In this document: piece after piece, positions 18,391-26,460 of the stretch | How the letters are laid out: each line of letters opens with the position of its first letter | Numbering within the stretch: position 1 is the first letter of the stretch | NCBI RefSeq assembly: GCF_000202635.1 | Contig: NC_015125.1 | Span: 372,001-436,000 of the forward strand | DNA: 64,000 bases | From: Microbacterium testaceum StLB037 | GTDB lineage: Bacteria > Actinomycetota > Actinomycetes > Actinomycetales > Microbacteriaceae | Reading direction: 5' to 3' | Notes under the pieces: model-generated | Told to the model about the DNA's origin: nothing | Seen by the model: only the letters and a program-made list of their open reading frames with translations | Database searches by the model: none | Translations under genes and position numbers: made by a program

Positions 18391-19593
18391 TCACCGCACG
18401 GACTCCAGCACAGCCGCAGCGATTTTGTCGGCATCCGTCCCCGACGGCGACCCCGTGAAGCGTCTGACGAGAAGGCGGTTGTCGCCGACGACGGCCACGA
18501 GATCCGTCAAGTACCCACGGCTGGGGTCCGCGTGCACCCACGCCCGGTCGGCGCCCGGGACGGACGTCTCGGACGTTCCCGTGACCGCGAGTGCTGATGC
18601 CGGCGGCGCCGACGCCCCCGGCATCAGCGTCACCTCGATCATTTCCCGACTGCCGTCCGCCGGTTCCCGGAACAGGCAGGTCGAGACGCCCGCGGAGCTC
18701 ATCAGCAGGCTCTCCACCGGACGAGTCGGAGTGGGGTACGCGCCCGGCGCGATCTGCATCTCGAGGGAGAGGCCGGTAATCCCTTCCATTCGGCCTTTGA
18801 GGGCGACACAGTCGGAGAGCACCCAGCCATCGGCGTGAACCGACCCGAACGACGCCACGGGTGACGCGTGCGGCTTGGCGGCCACACGCGAAATCACGCG
18901 ATCGAGCCGAGCGGATGCCGCGGACACCTCGTCCTGGGTGAAACCGGCTTCGTAGTTGCCGGCAGTGGCGGAGACCAGCACACCGACCCAGAGGTCCCCC
19001 ACGACCCGGCCGGTCGCACATCCGCGGTCCACCGAGCACGTCACGGACGCCATCGATGCCTGCAGGTCGGTGGCGACCGCCGACGGTGCGGCGACGACGA
19101 CCGAGATCGAGTCCTGATTGCCGATCCAGATGCAGGAGAGTCCCCCCAGCAGAGCCAGGGAATCCTCCACATTCGTTCCGAGTCCGGGCTCCGTATAGAG
19201 CCTGCCGGGGCCACCGACGAGCAGCTCGGAGAGATCCGTGTCGGTGAGCATCTGGCCGCAGTCGCCATTGAACGCGACAACGGGGGTGCTCGGCGCCGGC
19301 GCCAGGGTCGGCGTGAACGTCGGTGTGGGCGTGGGCGTGGGCGTGAGCGTCGGCGTGGGGACGACCGGCGCGACCGTCGCCGTGGGGCTCGGGCTCGGGG
19401 TGTTCGCGATCTGCGGCGCCGACAGCGTCGACGTCGTCGCAACCCCGCCTGCGATCGCCACCACCAGCACCGCGGCGATCGCTCCGGCGATCACCGCGCC
19501 CCGATGAGCGCCGACAGGCTTGATGTCGCGTGCACCGCCGAGAATGCGAGAGCGCATCGCCGCGCGCTCGTCCGGGGTCAACTGATCGTTCAT
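18391..19593 (-). CDS. One-TM putative sigma-factor partner protein, copy 2
   Basis: A 400-residue protein with the same plan as copy 1: cytoplasmic MNDQLTPDERAAMRSRILGG, membrane segment about 33-54, Thr/Pro repeat linker (about 68-105), and an extracellular domain of about 290 residues with paired cysteines. Its ATG overlaps the copy 2 sigma stop (ATGA). The extracellular domain is only weakly like that of copy 1, suggesting that the two modules sense different signals. No zinc anti-sigma motif. The 80 nt between its stop and the copy 1 sigma start (18311-18390) hold no clear promoter. Confidence 0.65.
   Translation of the reverse strand: MNDQLTPDERAAMRSRILGGARDIKPVGAHRGAVIAGAIAAVLVVAIAGGVATTSTLSAPQIANTPSPSPTATVAPVVPTPTLTPTPTPTPTFTPTLAPAPSTPVVAFNGDCGQMLTDTDLSELLVGGPGRLYTEPGLGTNVEDSLALLGGLSCIWIGNQDSISVVVAAPSAVATDLQASMASVTCSVDRGCATGRVVGDLWVGVLVSATAGNYEAGFTQDEVSAASARLDRVISRVAAKPHASPVASFGSVHADGWVLSDCVALKGRMEGITGLSLEMQIAPGAYPTPTRPVESLLMSSAGVSTCLFREPADGSREMIEVTLMPGASAPPASALAVTGTSETSVPGADRAWVHADPSRGYLTDLVAVVGDNRLLVRRFTGSPSGTDADKIAAAVLESVR
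19322..19350 (-). repeat. GTGGGC-type hexamer repeats encoding a Thr-Pro linker
   Basis: Five or six near-identical hexamers (GTGGGC with GTGAGC and GTCGGC variants, plus-strand view) encode alternating Thr-Pro in the outer linker of the copy 2 partner protein. Unit number can change without a frameshift. Confidence 0.7.
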
Positions 19594-20120
19594 GCCCGCA
19601 CCCCTTCCAGGGACGAAAGTTCTCCACGCAGGCGCGCTTTCGCCCGCGCCAGCCGCGACTTCACCGTTCCCGCCGGGATCCCCAGCGCCTGCGCGACCTC
19701 ACGCTCGGAGTACCCCTCCAACACCGCGAGAACCATCACCGCCTGCTCCCGCTCCGGCAAACGCCGAAGCGCCGCCATCACATCGCTGTCGTCGTGATCG
19801 TGCGAAGCCGCCACCGACACTGGAGCCCGATCCAACAACGCCCGATACCGCCGACCCGACCGCTCCAGATTCCGCGCACAATGCGCCACCGTGTTCAGCA
19901 GCCACGGCAACGGCGACCCCTCCACCAACCGCACCGACGCCCGCTTCCGCCACAACTCGAAGAACGCCACCGTCACGGCATCCTTCGCATCCTCCCGATG
20001 CGTCAACAACCGCGACGCATGACGGAACAACCGCCCGTCATACCGATCGAACAAAGCCGCCAAAGCCAGCTCATCGCCCCCGAGAACCCGAGCCCACAGC
20101 CCGGCATCGTCATCTTCCAC
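19590..20120 (-). CDS. ECF-type RNA polymerase sigma factor, copy 2
   Basis: A 176-residue paralogue of the sigma factor at 17780-18310. They differ in only about 15 residues, mainly at the ends and in region 4 (for example AQALGIPAGTVKSRLARAKARLR). The GTG at 20120 (VEDDDAGLW) aligns with the ATG of copy 1; a TTG at 20159 is a less likely longer start. An ECF-like -35 element, GGAACTT, lies upstream at 20148-20154 on the minus strand and may indicate control by a related sigma factor; this is tentative. Confidence 0.9.
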   Translation of the reverse strand: MEDDDAGLWARVLGGDELALAALFDRYDGRLFRHASRLLTHREDAKDAVTVAFFELWRKRASVRLVEGSPLPWLLNTVAHCARNLERSGRRYRALLDRAPVSVAASHDHDDSDVMAALRRLPEREQAVMVLAVLEGYSEREVAQALGIPAGTVKSRLARAKARLRGELSSLEGVRA

Positions 20121-20224
20121 ACCCCGTAGTGTCCGCCACCGCGCAAGAAGTTCCCGCAATCGACGTCGATTCGGTCACGAGTCGATAACGCCTTTCGGCA
20201 CACGCGAGCGGGCCGGTCTGCCCC

Positions 20225-20230
20225 TAGGGT
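20225..20230 (+). promoter_or_regulatory. -10 box of metalloprotease gene
   Basis: TAGGGT, then GAGGGC, then the GTG at 20237. Confidence 0.55.
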
Positions 20231-20236
20231 GAGGGC

Positions 20237-21076
20237 GTGCACCCCCGATGGATCGCCGTGATCGCGAGCAGCGTCGCGCTCGTGCTCGGCGTGGTCTTCT
20301 GGGGGACGACCGGCCTCGTCGTGTGGTCGATCACCCAGAGCCAGGCGGCGGCGGAGTTGGGCACCGGCCTTCCCCCTCTCGACGACCCCATCCGGGAGAC
20401 GGACGACGACTTCCGCATCACCGAGGTCTACGAGGTGGGGGCCGACGGCATCCTGTCTCCCTCGCCGAGTGCCGAGGCAGCCGCGGTCTGGGCCGAGATC
20501 GAGCGCGTCTTCACCCCGCGCGTCGCCGCCACGCGAATCAGTCAGCTGAAGGTGGGCGACGACCCCTCCAGCGACACCCTGGCGTGGGTGTCGCGCGAGG
20601 ACACCCCCGAGTACTGGACGTTCGCGGCCAACGTCGCCTACGCCGACGACGAAGAGCTCTGGTTGGGCACGCTCGTGCACGAGTACGCGCATGTCCTGAG
20701 CCTCGGACCGGATTCGGTCGACTCCTACACCGACACCTGCGACACGATCTGGACCGGTCAGGGCTGCCTGCTCCCGGAGACGGCGCTGCTCGCCTTCTCC
20801 GACCGGTTCTGGGAGGCCTACTCGGACGCGCCCGAGGCCGACAACGTGGATGTCGACGTCGCCGACGCGTTCTACGCCGCGCACGAGGACGATTTCGTCG
20901 ATGCGTACGCCGCGACCAACGTCGCCGAGGACTTCGCCGAGAGCTTCATGGCCTACGTGATGGAGGACGAGCCGACCGACGGCGGGGTCGTGGCCGACAA
21001 GCTCCGCTTCTTCCGCGACTACCCGCCCTACGTGCTCATCCGCGAGCGCCTCCGCGCCGAGTTCGACCTGGGCTGA
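20237..21076 (+). CDS. Membrane-anchored putative zinc metalloprotease
   Basis: A 279-residue protein with a signal-anchor segment at about 6-32 and the rest outside the cell. It contains HEYAH at 148-152, an HExxH zinc motif, and about 80 residues later AEDFAESF (E231, E235), which fits the third ligand of a gluzincin. A cysteine pair in DTCDTIWTGQGC lies between. I do not recognise the exact family. It is divergent from the copy 2 sigma gene with a 116-nt gap and could be a target or partner of that system, but this is only positional. Confidence 0.6.
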   Translation: MHPRWIAVIASSVALVLGVVFWGTTGLVVWSITQSQAAAELGTGLPPLDDPIRETDDDFRITEVYEVGADGILSPSPSAEAAAVWAEIERVFTPRVAATRISQLKVGDDPSSDTLAWVSREDTPEYWTFAANVAYADDEELWLGTLVHEYAHVLSLGPDSVDSYTDTCDTIWTGQGCLLPETALLAFSDRFWEAYSDAPEADNVDVDVADAFYAAHEDDFVDAYAATNVAEDFAESFMAYVMEDEPTDGGVVADKLRFFRDYPPYVLIRERLRAEFDLG

Positions 21077-21107
21077 CCCGCCCGCGCCTGAACGAGCGAC
21101 CCGCGCA

Positions 21108-21113
21108 TAGCCT
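21108..21113 (+). promoter_or_regulatory. -10 box of pcp
   Basis: TAGCCT, then GGAGTG, then the ATG at 21120. Confidence 0.6.
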
Positions 21114-21119
21114 GGAGTG

Positions 21120-21752
21120 ATGGAAACCGTCCTCCTCACCGGGTTCGAGCCGTTCGCGGGAGACGCCACGAATCCGTCTGGCGATGCCGTCCGCGCCGTC
21201 GAGGAGCGCTGGACCGGCACCGAACGGCTGATCGTCGAGGTGCTGCCCGTCGCGTTCGACGCGGCGGCGACACGACTCCGGCAGCTGCTCGACGAGCACC
21301 GCCCCGACATCGTGATCGCCACCGGACTGGCGGGCGGACGCGCCCAGGTCACTCCCGAGCGGGTCGCGATCAATCTCGCCGACGCGCGGATCCCCGACAA
21401 CGACGGCGCGCAGCCCGTCGACCGCCCGGTGGTCGAGGGCGGCCCGGCTGCCTACTTCGCGACCCTCCCCGTCAAGGCGATCGCGGCGGCGTTGACCCGC
21501 GAGGGCATCCCGGCAGCGGTCTCGCACTCGGCGGGGACGTTCGTCTGCAACCACGTCATGTACACGGCCCTGGATGCCGCCGCGCCCGGCGTACGGGCCG
21601 GCTTCGTGCACGTGCCGTCCGCGCGGGAGCACGCCCCCGAGGGCGCGGCATCCCTCCCCCTCGACGACATCGTCCGCGCCGTCGAGCTGACGGTGCGCAC
21701 CGCGCTCGACGTGCGCGAGGACGTCGCCGCCCCGGGCGGCACCCTGCACTGA
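21120..21752 (+). CDS. pcp: Pyroglutamyl-peptidase I
   Basis: Cysteine peptidase (family C15) that removes N-terminal pyroglutamate from peptides in the cytoplasm. The chain has 210 residues, normal for the family. Motifs are TGFEPFAGDATNPS at the start, and the triad E80 (VTPERVAIN), C143 (GTFVCNHVMY) and H164 (GFVHVP). A GTG three bases upstream (21117) is in frame, but the ATG fits the 6-nt spacing from the -10 box. Confidence 0.93.
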   Translation: METVLLTGFEPFAGDATNPSGDAVRAVEERWTGTERLIVEVLPVAFDAAATRLRQLLDEHRPDIVIATGLAGGRAQVTPERVAINLADARIPDNDGAQPVDRPVVEGGPAAYFATLPVKAIAAALTREGIPAAVSHSAGTFVCNHVMYTALDAAAPGVRAGFVHVPSAREHAPEGAASLPLDDIVRAVELTVRTALDVREDVAAPGGTLH

Positions 21753-21762
21753 CGGCGCGGCC

Positions 21763-22947
21763 TCAGCCCGCGCGCCGCCCGAGGTGCAGAATCGTCCGCA
21801 CGAGGAGCCCCGCCACCAGCGCCCAGAAGGCCGCGCTGACGCCGGCGATGGCGATTCCGGATGCCGCGATGAGGAACGTCACCACGGCCGGGGTCCGCTC
21901 CCCCGGGTCGTCGATCGCCTGCTGCACGGCCGAGCCGAACGCCGCGAACAGCGCGACCCCCGCGACCGCCGGGATGACTCCAGCCGGGGCGAGCAGCACG
22001 ATCGCCGCGAACGCCGCCGACAGTGCCCCGAGCACGAGGTAGGTGCTCCCGGCCGAGACGCCCGCCACCCACCGCCGCTTCGGGTCGGGGTGCGAGTCGG
22101 GACCCGCCGCGATGGCCGCGCTGATCGCACCGAGGTTGACCGCGTGCCCCCCGCCGGTGGCGGCCAGCATCGAGCCCGCGCCCGTCACGAGCATCGCCGG
22201 GCGCCACGGGATCGTGTAGCCGAGGCTGCGCATGACGGCGACCCCCGGTACATTCTGCGACGCCATCGTCACCACGAACAGGGGCAGGGCGATCCCGACC
22301 ACCGAGCCCACGGTGAGCGTGGGAGCGGTGAAGGCGAGCTGCGGCACGAGGCTCGCGGCATCCAGGTCTGCCCCGGTGCGCCCCAGCGAGACGGCGACCA
22401 CGACGATGGCCGCGACGAACGCGAGGGGCACGGCCCAGCGCGGCAGAAGACGGGATGCCACGAGCCACACGATCAGCACCGGCGCCACGCCCCACGGGTC
22501 GGCGACGAGCCCGAGGAACGGCTGGACGCAGAGGGGAAACAGGACGCCCGCGAGCATCGCCTGCGCGATCGACGGCGGGATCCGCGCGATGAGCGCGCCG
22601 AGCGGCGGGAACAGTGCGGTGCACAGGATCAGCGCGCCCGAGACGAGGAAGCCGCCCACCACCGCGGGCCACCCTCCCTCGACGGCACCGGTGGCCGCGA
22701 GCAGTGCGACACCGGGGGTCGACCAGGCGATGGTGATCGGCATCCGGTATCGCCAGGCGAGGAAGATGCACCCGATCCCGACCATCAGCGTGATCGCGAG
22801 CAGGCCGCTCGCCGCCTGCTCGGGCGTCGCCCCCACCGAGCGAAGACCCGTGAGGACGACGGCGAACGTGCTGGTGAAACCGACGAGAGCGGTGACGACC
22901 CCGGCGATGAGCGGGCGGGCGAGGGAGGCGTGCGAAGTCTCGGTCAT
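21763..22947 (-). CDS. BenE-family benzoate/H+ symporter-like transporter
   Basis: A 394-residue inner-membrane protein with about 12 hydrophobic segments. It begins MTETSHASLARPLIAGVVTALVGFTSTFAVVL, and MPITIAWSTPGVALL, ALPLFVVTMASQNVPG and TGGGHAVNLGAI match the BenE subfamily. It is annotated for benzoate uptake elsewhere; no aromatic degradation genes lie nearby, so the substrate is open. The frame is open upstream to 23178, but that part overlaps ispG and is not coding. Confidence 0.85.
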   Translation of the reverse strand: MTETSHASLARPLIAGVVTALVGFTSTFAVVLTGLRSVGATPEQAASGLLAITLMVGIGCIFLAWRYRMPITIAWSTPGVALLAATGAVEGGWPAVVGGFLVSGALILCTALFPPLGALIARIPPSIAQAMLAGVLFPLCVQPFLGLVADPWGVAPVLIVWLVASRLLPRWAVPLAFVAAIVVVAVSLGRTGADLDAASLVPQLAFTAPTLTVGSVVGIALPLFVVTMASQNVPGVAVMRSLGYTIPWRPAMLVTGAGSMLAATGGGHAVNLGAISAAIAAGPDSHPDPKRRWVAGVSAGSTYLVLGALSAAFAAIVLLAPAGVIPAVAGVALFAAFGSAVQQAIDDPGERTPAVVTFLIAASGIAIAGVSAAFWALVAGLLVRTILHLGRRAG

Positions 22948-23014
22948 GAGACTCCCGACGCTATCGGAACGACAGCGATCCCATCGTTCTCGCGCGGACC
23001 ACGCGATGCCCCGA

Positions 23015-24166
<1,152 letters not shown>

Positions 24167-24172
24167 GTCCAC

Positions 24173-24178
24173 AGCCTA
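24173..24178 (-). promoter_or_regulatory. -10 box of ispG
   Basis: TAGGCT on the minus strand, 6 nt (GTGGAC) before the GTG at 24166; it decides between two in-frame GTG starts. Confidence 0.6.
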
Positions 24179-24217
24179 CGCTTCCGTACCCTGACAGGGG
24201 CTGATGGTGCCCTGTGG

Positions 24218-24223
24218 TAGGTT
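24218..24223 (+). promoter_or_regulatory. -10 box of the trp-type leader transcript
   Basis: TAGGTT, 7 nt before the leader peptide ATG at 24231; the leader peptide is thus probably translated from the very 5' end of the mRNA. Confidence 0.6.
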
Positions 24224-24230
24224 CGGCGCC

Positions 24231-24266
24231 ATGCGCGCGTACACATCCTGGTGGCCCACCGTCTAG
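24231..24266 (+). CDS. Leader peptide with tandem Trp codons (attenuator)
   Basis: A short frame ATG to TAG encoding MRAYTSWWPTV. Two adjacent TGG codons in an 11-residue peptide of a tryptophan-poor genome, in front of an anthranilate-synthase-type gene and a terminator hairpin, are the mark of a transcription attenuator. Ribosome stalling at the Trp codons when charged tRNA-Trp is scarce would favour the antiterminator. The peptide itself probably has no function. Confidence 0.85.
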   Translation: MRAYTSWWPTV

Positions 24267-24330
24267 GCGGTGCGCACGCATGCAACAGACCGCCCTCCCC
24301 CTGGGGAATCCGGGCGGTCTTCGTGTTTTC
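24258..24330 (+). promoter_or_regulatory. Tryptophan attenuator: antiterminator and terminator
   Basis: An early hairpin CACCG/CGGTG around 24258-24272 overlaps the leader stop. Terminator arms AGACCGCCC (24287-24295) and GGGCGGTCT (24312-24320) are followed by TCGTGTTTTC. GGCGGT in the early hairpin can instead pair with ACCGCC of the terminator arm, giving mutually exclusive structures. The 5' UTR then runs to the ATG at 24374. Confidence 0.8.
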
Positions 24331-24373
24331 GGCGGCCGCTTTGGACCCTCGCTCATAGACGAAAGACACCTCG

Positions 24374-26308
24374 ATGACCGGGCCCGACCCCTCCACCCTC
24401 ATCCCCGACCTCCTCGCCGGTTCCGCCCCGTTCGCGCTGATCGCGCGCGACGGCAGGACCGTCGAGGTCCTCACCGGTGACGTCGTCGACGTCGATCTCC
24501 TCAGCGACATCCCCCTGACGGATGCCACGGGCACCGCGCGCGAAGTCCTCGCGCTCGTGCCGTTCCGACAGGTGCGTGAGCGCGGCTTCGTCTGTCACGA
24601 CGACGGGGCACCGCTGCGCTGCCTCGTGGTGGACGAGCGTGTCTCTCTCGATCGCGCGGAGACCGTGGCCTCCCTCCCCTCCTCCCCGGTGCCGCTCGCG
24701 GACGCGGGCTTCGACATCGCCGACGAGGAGTACGCGGACATCGTGCGCCGGGTGATCGCCGACGAGATCGGCCGGGGCGAGGGCGCGAACTTCGTCATCC
24801 GCCGCGACTTCGTCGCCGGGGTCGACGTCGATCCGCGCGTCGCCGCGCTGACGTGGTTCCGCGCGCTGCTCGAGCACGAGAAGGGCGCCTACTGGACGTT
24901 CGCGGTCGTGACCGAGGGCCACATCGCGGTCGGCGCGAGCCCCGAGGCGCACGTGAGCGCCCAGAACGGCATCGTGACGATGAACCCCATCTCGGGCACC
25001 TTCCGTCACCCGGCCGGCGGGGCGACCGCCGAGACGCTCGCCGAGTTCCTGCGCTCGACCAAAGAGACCGAGGAGCTCTTCATGGTCGTCGACGAGGAGC
25101 TGAAGATGATGAGCGCCGTCTGCAGCGACGGCGGACGCATCACCGGCCCGCACCTCAAGGTGATGTCGCGCCTGACCCACACCGAGTACATGCTGCGCGG
25201 GCGCAGCGACCTCGACCCGCGCGACATCCTGCGCGAGACGATGTTCGCCCCCACCGTCACCGGCTCCCCCATGCAGAACGCCTGCACGGTCATCGCCCGG
25301 CACGAGACGACGCCGCGCGGCTACTACTCCGGCGTCGCCGCGCTGTTCACCCCGAACGGTGCGACCGAAGGCCCCACGCACGACCTCGACGCGCCGATCC
25401 TCATCCGCACGGCGTACCTCGTCGACGGACGCCTGCGCGTTCCCGTCGGTGCCACGCTCGTGCGCCACTCCGACCCGGACGGCGAAGTCGGCGAGACCCA
25501 CGGCAAGGCCGCGGGCGTCCTCGGGGCGATCGGAGCGATCCCCCGCGACGTCCCGGCGGCTCCCCCGGCAGCCGACCCGGACGCACCGACCGACCCCCGT
25601 CGCCCGCTGGACGAGGATCCCGCGATCGCCGAGCTCCTGGCATCCCGGAACGATCGTCTCGCGCCGTTCTGGATGAATCCGCAGGACCCCGACGGCTCGG
25701 GCCCCTTCGCCGGGCGCACGGCGCTCGTCGTGGATGCCGAGGACCGCTTCACCACGATGCTCGCCCACCAATTGCGCCACCTCGGCCTCGACACCCGCAT
25801 CGTGCACTGGTCCGAGGTCTCGGACGCCGAGCTGGACGCCGCCGACCTCGTCGTCTCGGGTCCCGGCCCCGGCGACCCGCGCGACGAGAGCCCGCGCATG
25901 GAGGCGATGCGCCACGTCGTCGGTCGCCGTCGTGTGGCGGGCGCACCGCTGCTGGCCGTGTGCCTGAGCCACCAGATCCTCGCCGACGCGCTCGGGATCG
26001 ACCTGCAGCCCCTCGCCCAGCCGCACCAGGGCCTGCAGAAGACCGTCGACGTGTTCGGCGAGCCCGCTTCGATCGGCTTCTACAACACGTTCACGGCCCG
26101 CGTACACCCCGGCGACCGACGCGGCATCACGTCCGGCGGGGGCGATGTCGTCACCCACGTCGACATCGATGTCGCGGCCGACCCCGCGACCGGCGACGTC
26201 TATGCCCTACGCGGCCCGGGCTACGCGAGCGTGCAGGGCCACCTCGAGTCGATCCTGTCGCGCGACGGCATGCGGACGCTGGAGCGGCTGATCTCGCACG
26301 TGCTCTGA
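24374..26308 (+). CDS. Fused anthranilate synthase TrpE-TrpG / PhzE-like enzyme
   Basis: A 644-residue chorismate-utilising enzyme. Residues 1 to about 400 are the chorismate-binding synthase half (GAYWTFAVVTEGHIAVGASPE, MNPISGTFRHPAGG, VVDEELKMMSAVC, TVTGSPMQNA, RGYYSGV). After a Pro-rich linker comes a class I glutamine amidotransferase (about 445-644) with VVSGPGPGDPRDE, nucleophile AVCLSHQIL and the His-Glu pair in VQGHLESIL. The fusion and SHQ resemble PhzE (ADIC synthase) and some fused anthranilate synthases. The Trp leader argues for anthranilate production. No trpD, trpC, trpBA or phz genes lie nearby. Confidence 0.85.
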   Translation: MTGPDPSTLIPDLLAGSAPFALIARDGRTVEVLTGDVVDVDLLSDIPLTDATGTAREVLALVPFRQVRERGFVCHDDGAPLRCLVVDERVSLDRAETVASLPSSPVPLADAGFDIADEEYADIVRRVIADEIGRGEGANFVIRRDFVAGVDVDPRVAALTWFRALLEHEKGAYWTFAVVTEGHIAVGASPEAHVSAQNGIVTMNPISGTFRHPAGGATAETLAEFLRSTKETEELFMVVDEELKMMSAVCSDGGRITGPHLKVMSRLTHTEYMLRGRSDLDPRDILRETMFAPTVTGSPMQNACTVIARHETTPRGYYSGVAALFTPNGATEGPTHDLDAPILIRTAYLVDGRLRVPVGATLVRHSDPDGEVGETHGKAAGVLGAIGAIPRDVPAAPPAADPDAPTDPRRPLDEDPAIAELLASRNDRLAPFWMNPQDPDGSGPFAGRTALVVDAEDRFTTMLAHQLRHLGLDTRIVHWSEVSDAELDAADLVVSGPGPGDPRDESPRMEAMRHVVGRRRVAGAPLLAVCLSHQILADALGIDLQPLAQPHQGLQKTVDVFGEPASIGFYNTFTARVHPGDRRGITSGGGDVVTHVDIDVAADPATGDVYALRGPGYASVQGHLESILSRDGMRTLERLISHVL

Positions 26309-26313
26309 CGCAC

Positions 26314-26446
26314 GGTCCCTTCGACGGGCTCAGGGACCACCCCGGGGTGGCTGAGCCCGTCGAAGCCCCCTCGCCCCGCGCCCCAGGGGGCTGAGCCCGT
26401 CGAAGCCTCCGCATGCCTGCGGCCCAGGCGGCTGAGCCTGTCGAAG
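26314..26446. repeat. Cluster of four CTGAGCCYGTCGAAG repeats
   Basis: One inverted unit with GGTCCCT/AGGGACC flanks (26314-26338) is followed by three direct units, CTGAGCCCGTCGAAG at 26351-26365 and 26391-26405, and CTGAGCCTGTCGAAG at 26432-26446, spaced 40 and 41 nt. They fill the gap between the convergent trpEG-type and rseP-like genes and may serve as a bidirectional terminator. Confidence 0.85.
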
Positions 26447-26460
26447 CCTCCGAAACCCGG

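Noticed and set aside
19322..19350. A possible minisatellite or CRISPR-like repeat
   Set aside because: It is coding sequence for a Thr-Pro linker, with no spacers.
17780..19627. A single 615-codon gene covering sigma copy 1 and the copy 2 partner region
   Set aside because: Only the part from 18310 down is protein-like; the upstream part is the partner gene read in the wrong frame.
24197..24217. CTGACA at 24191-24196 as -35 of the Trp leader promoter
   Set aside because: The 21-nt gap to TAGGTT is too long for a usual promoter; only the -10 is supported.
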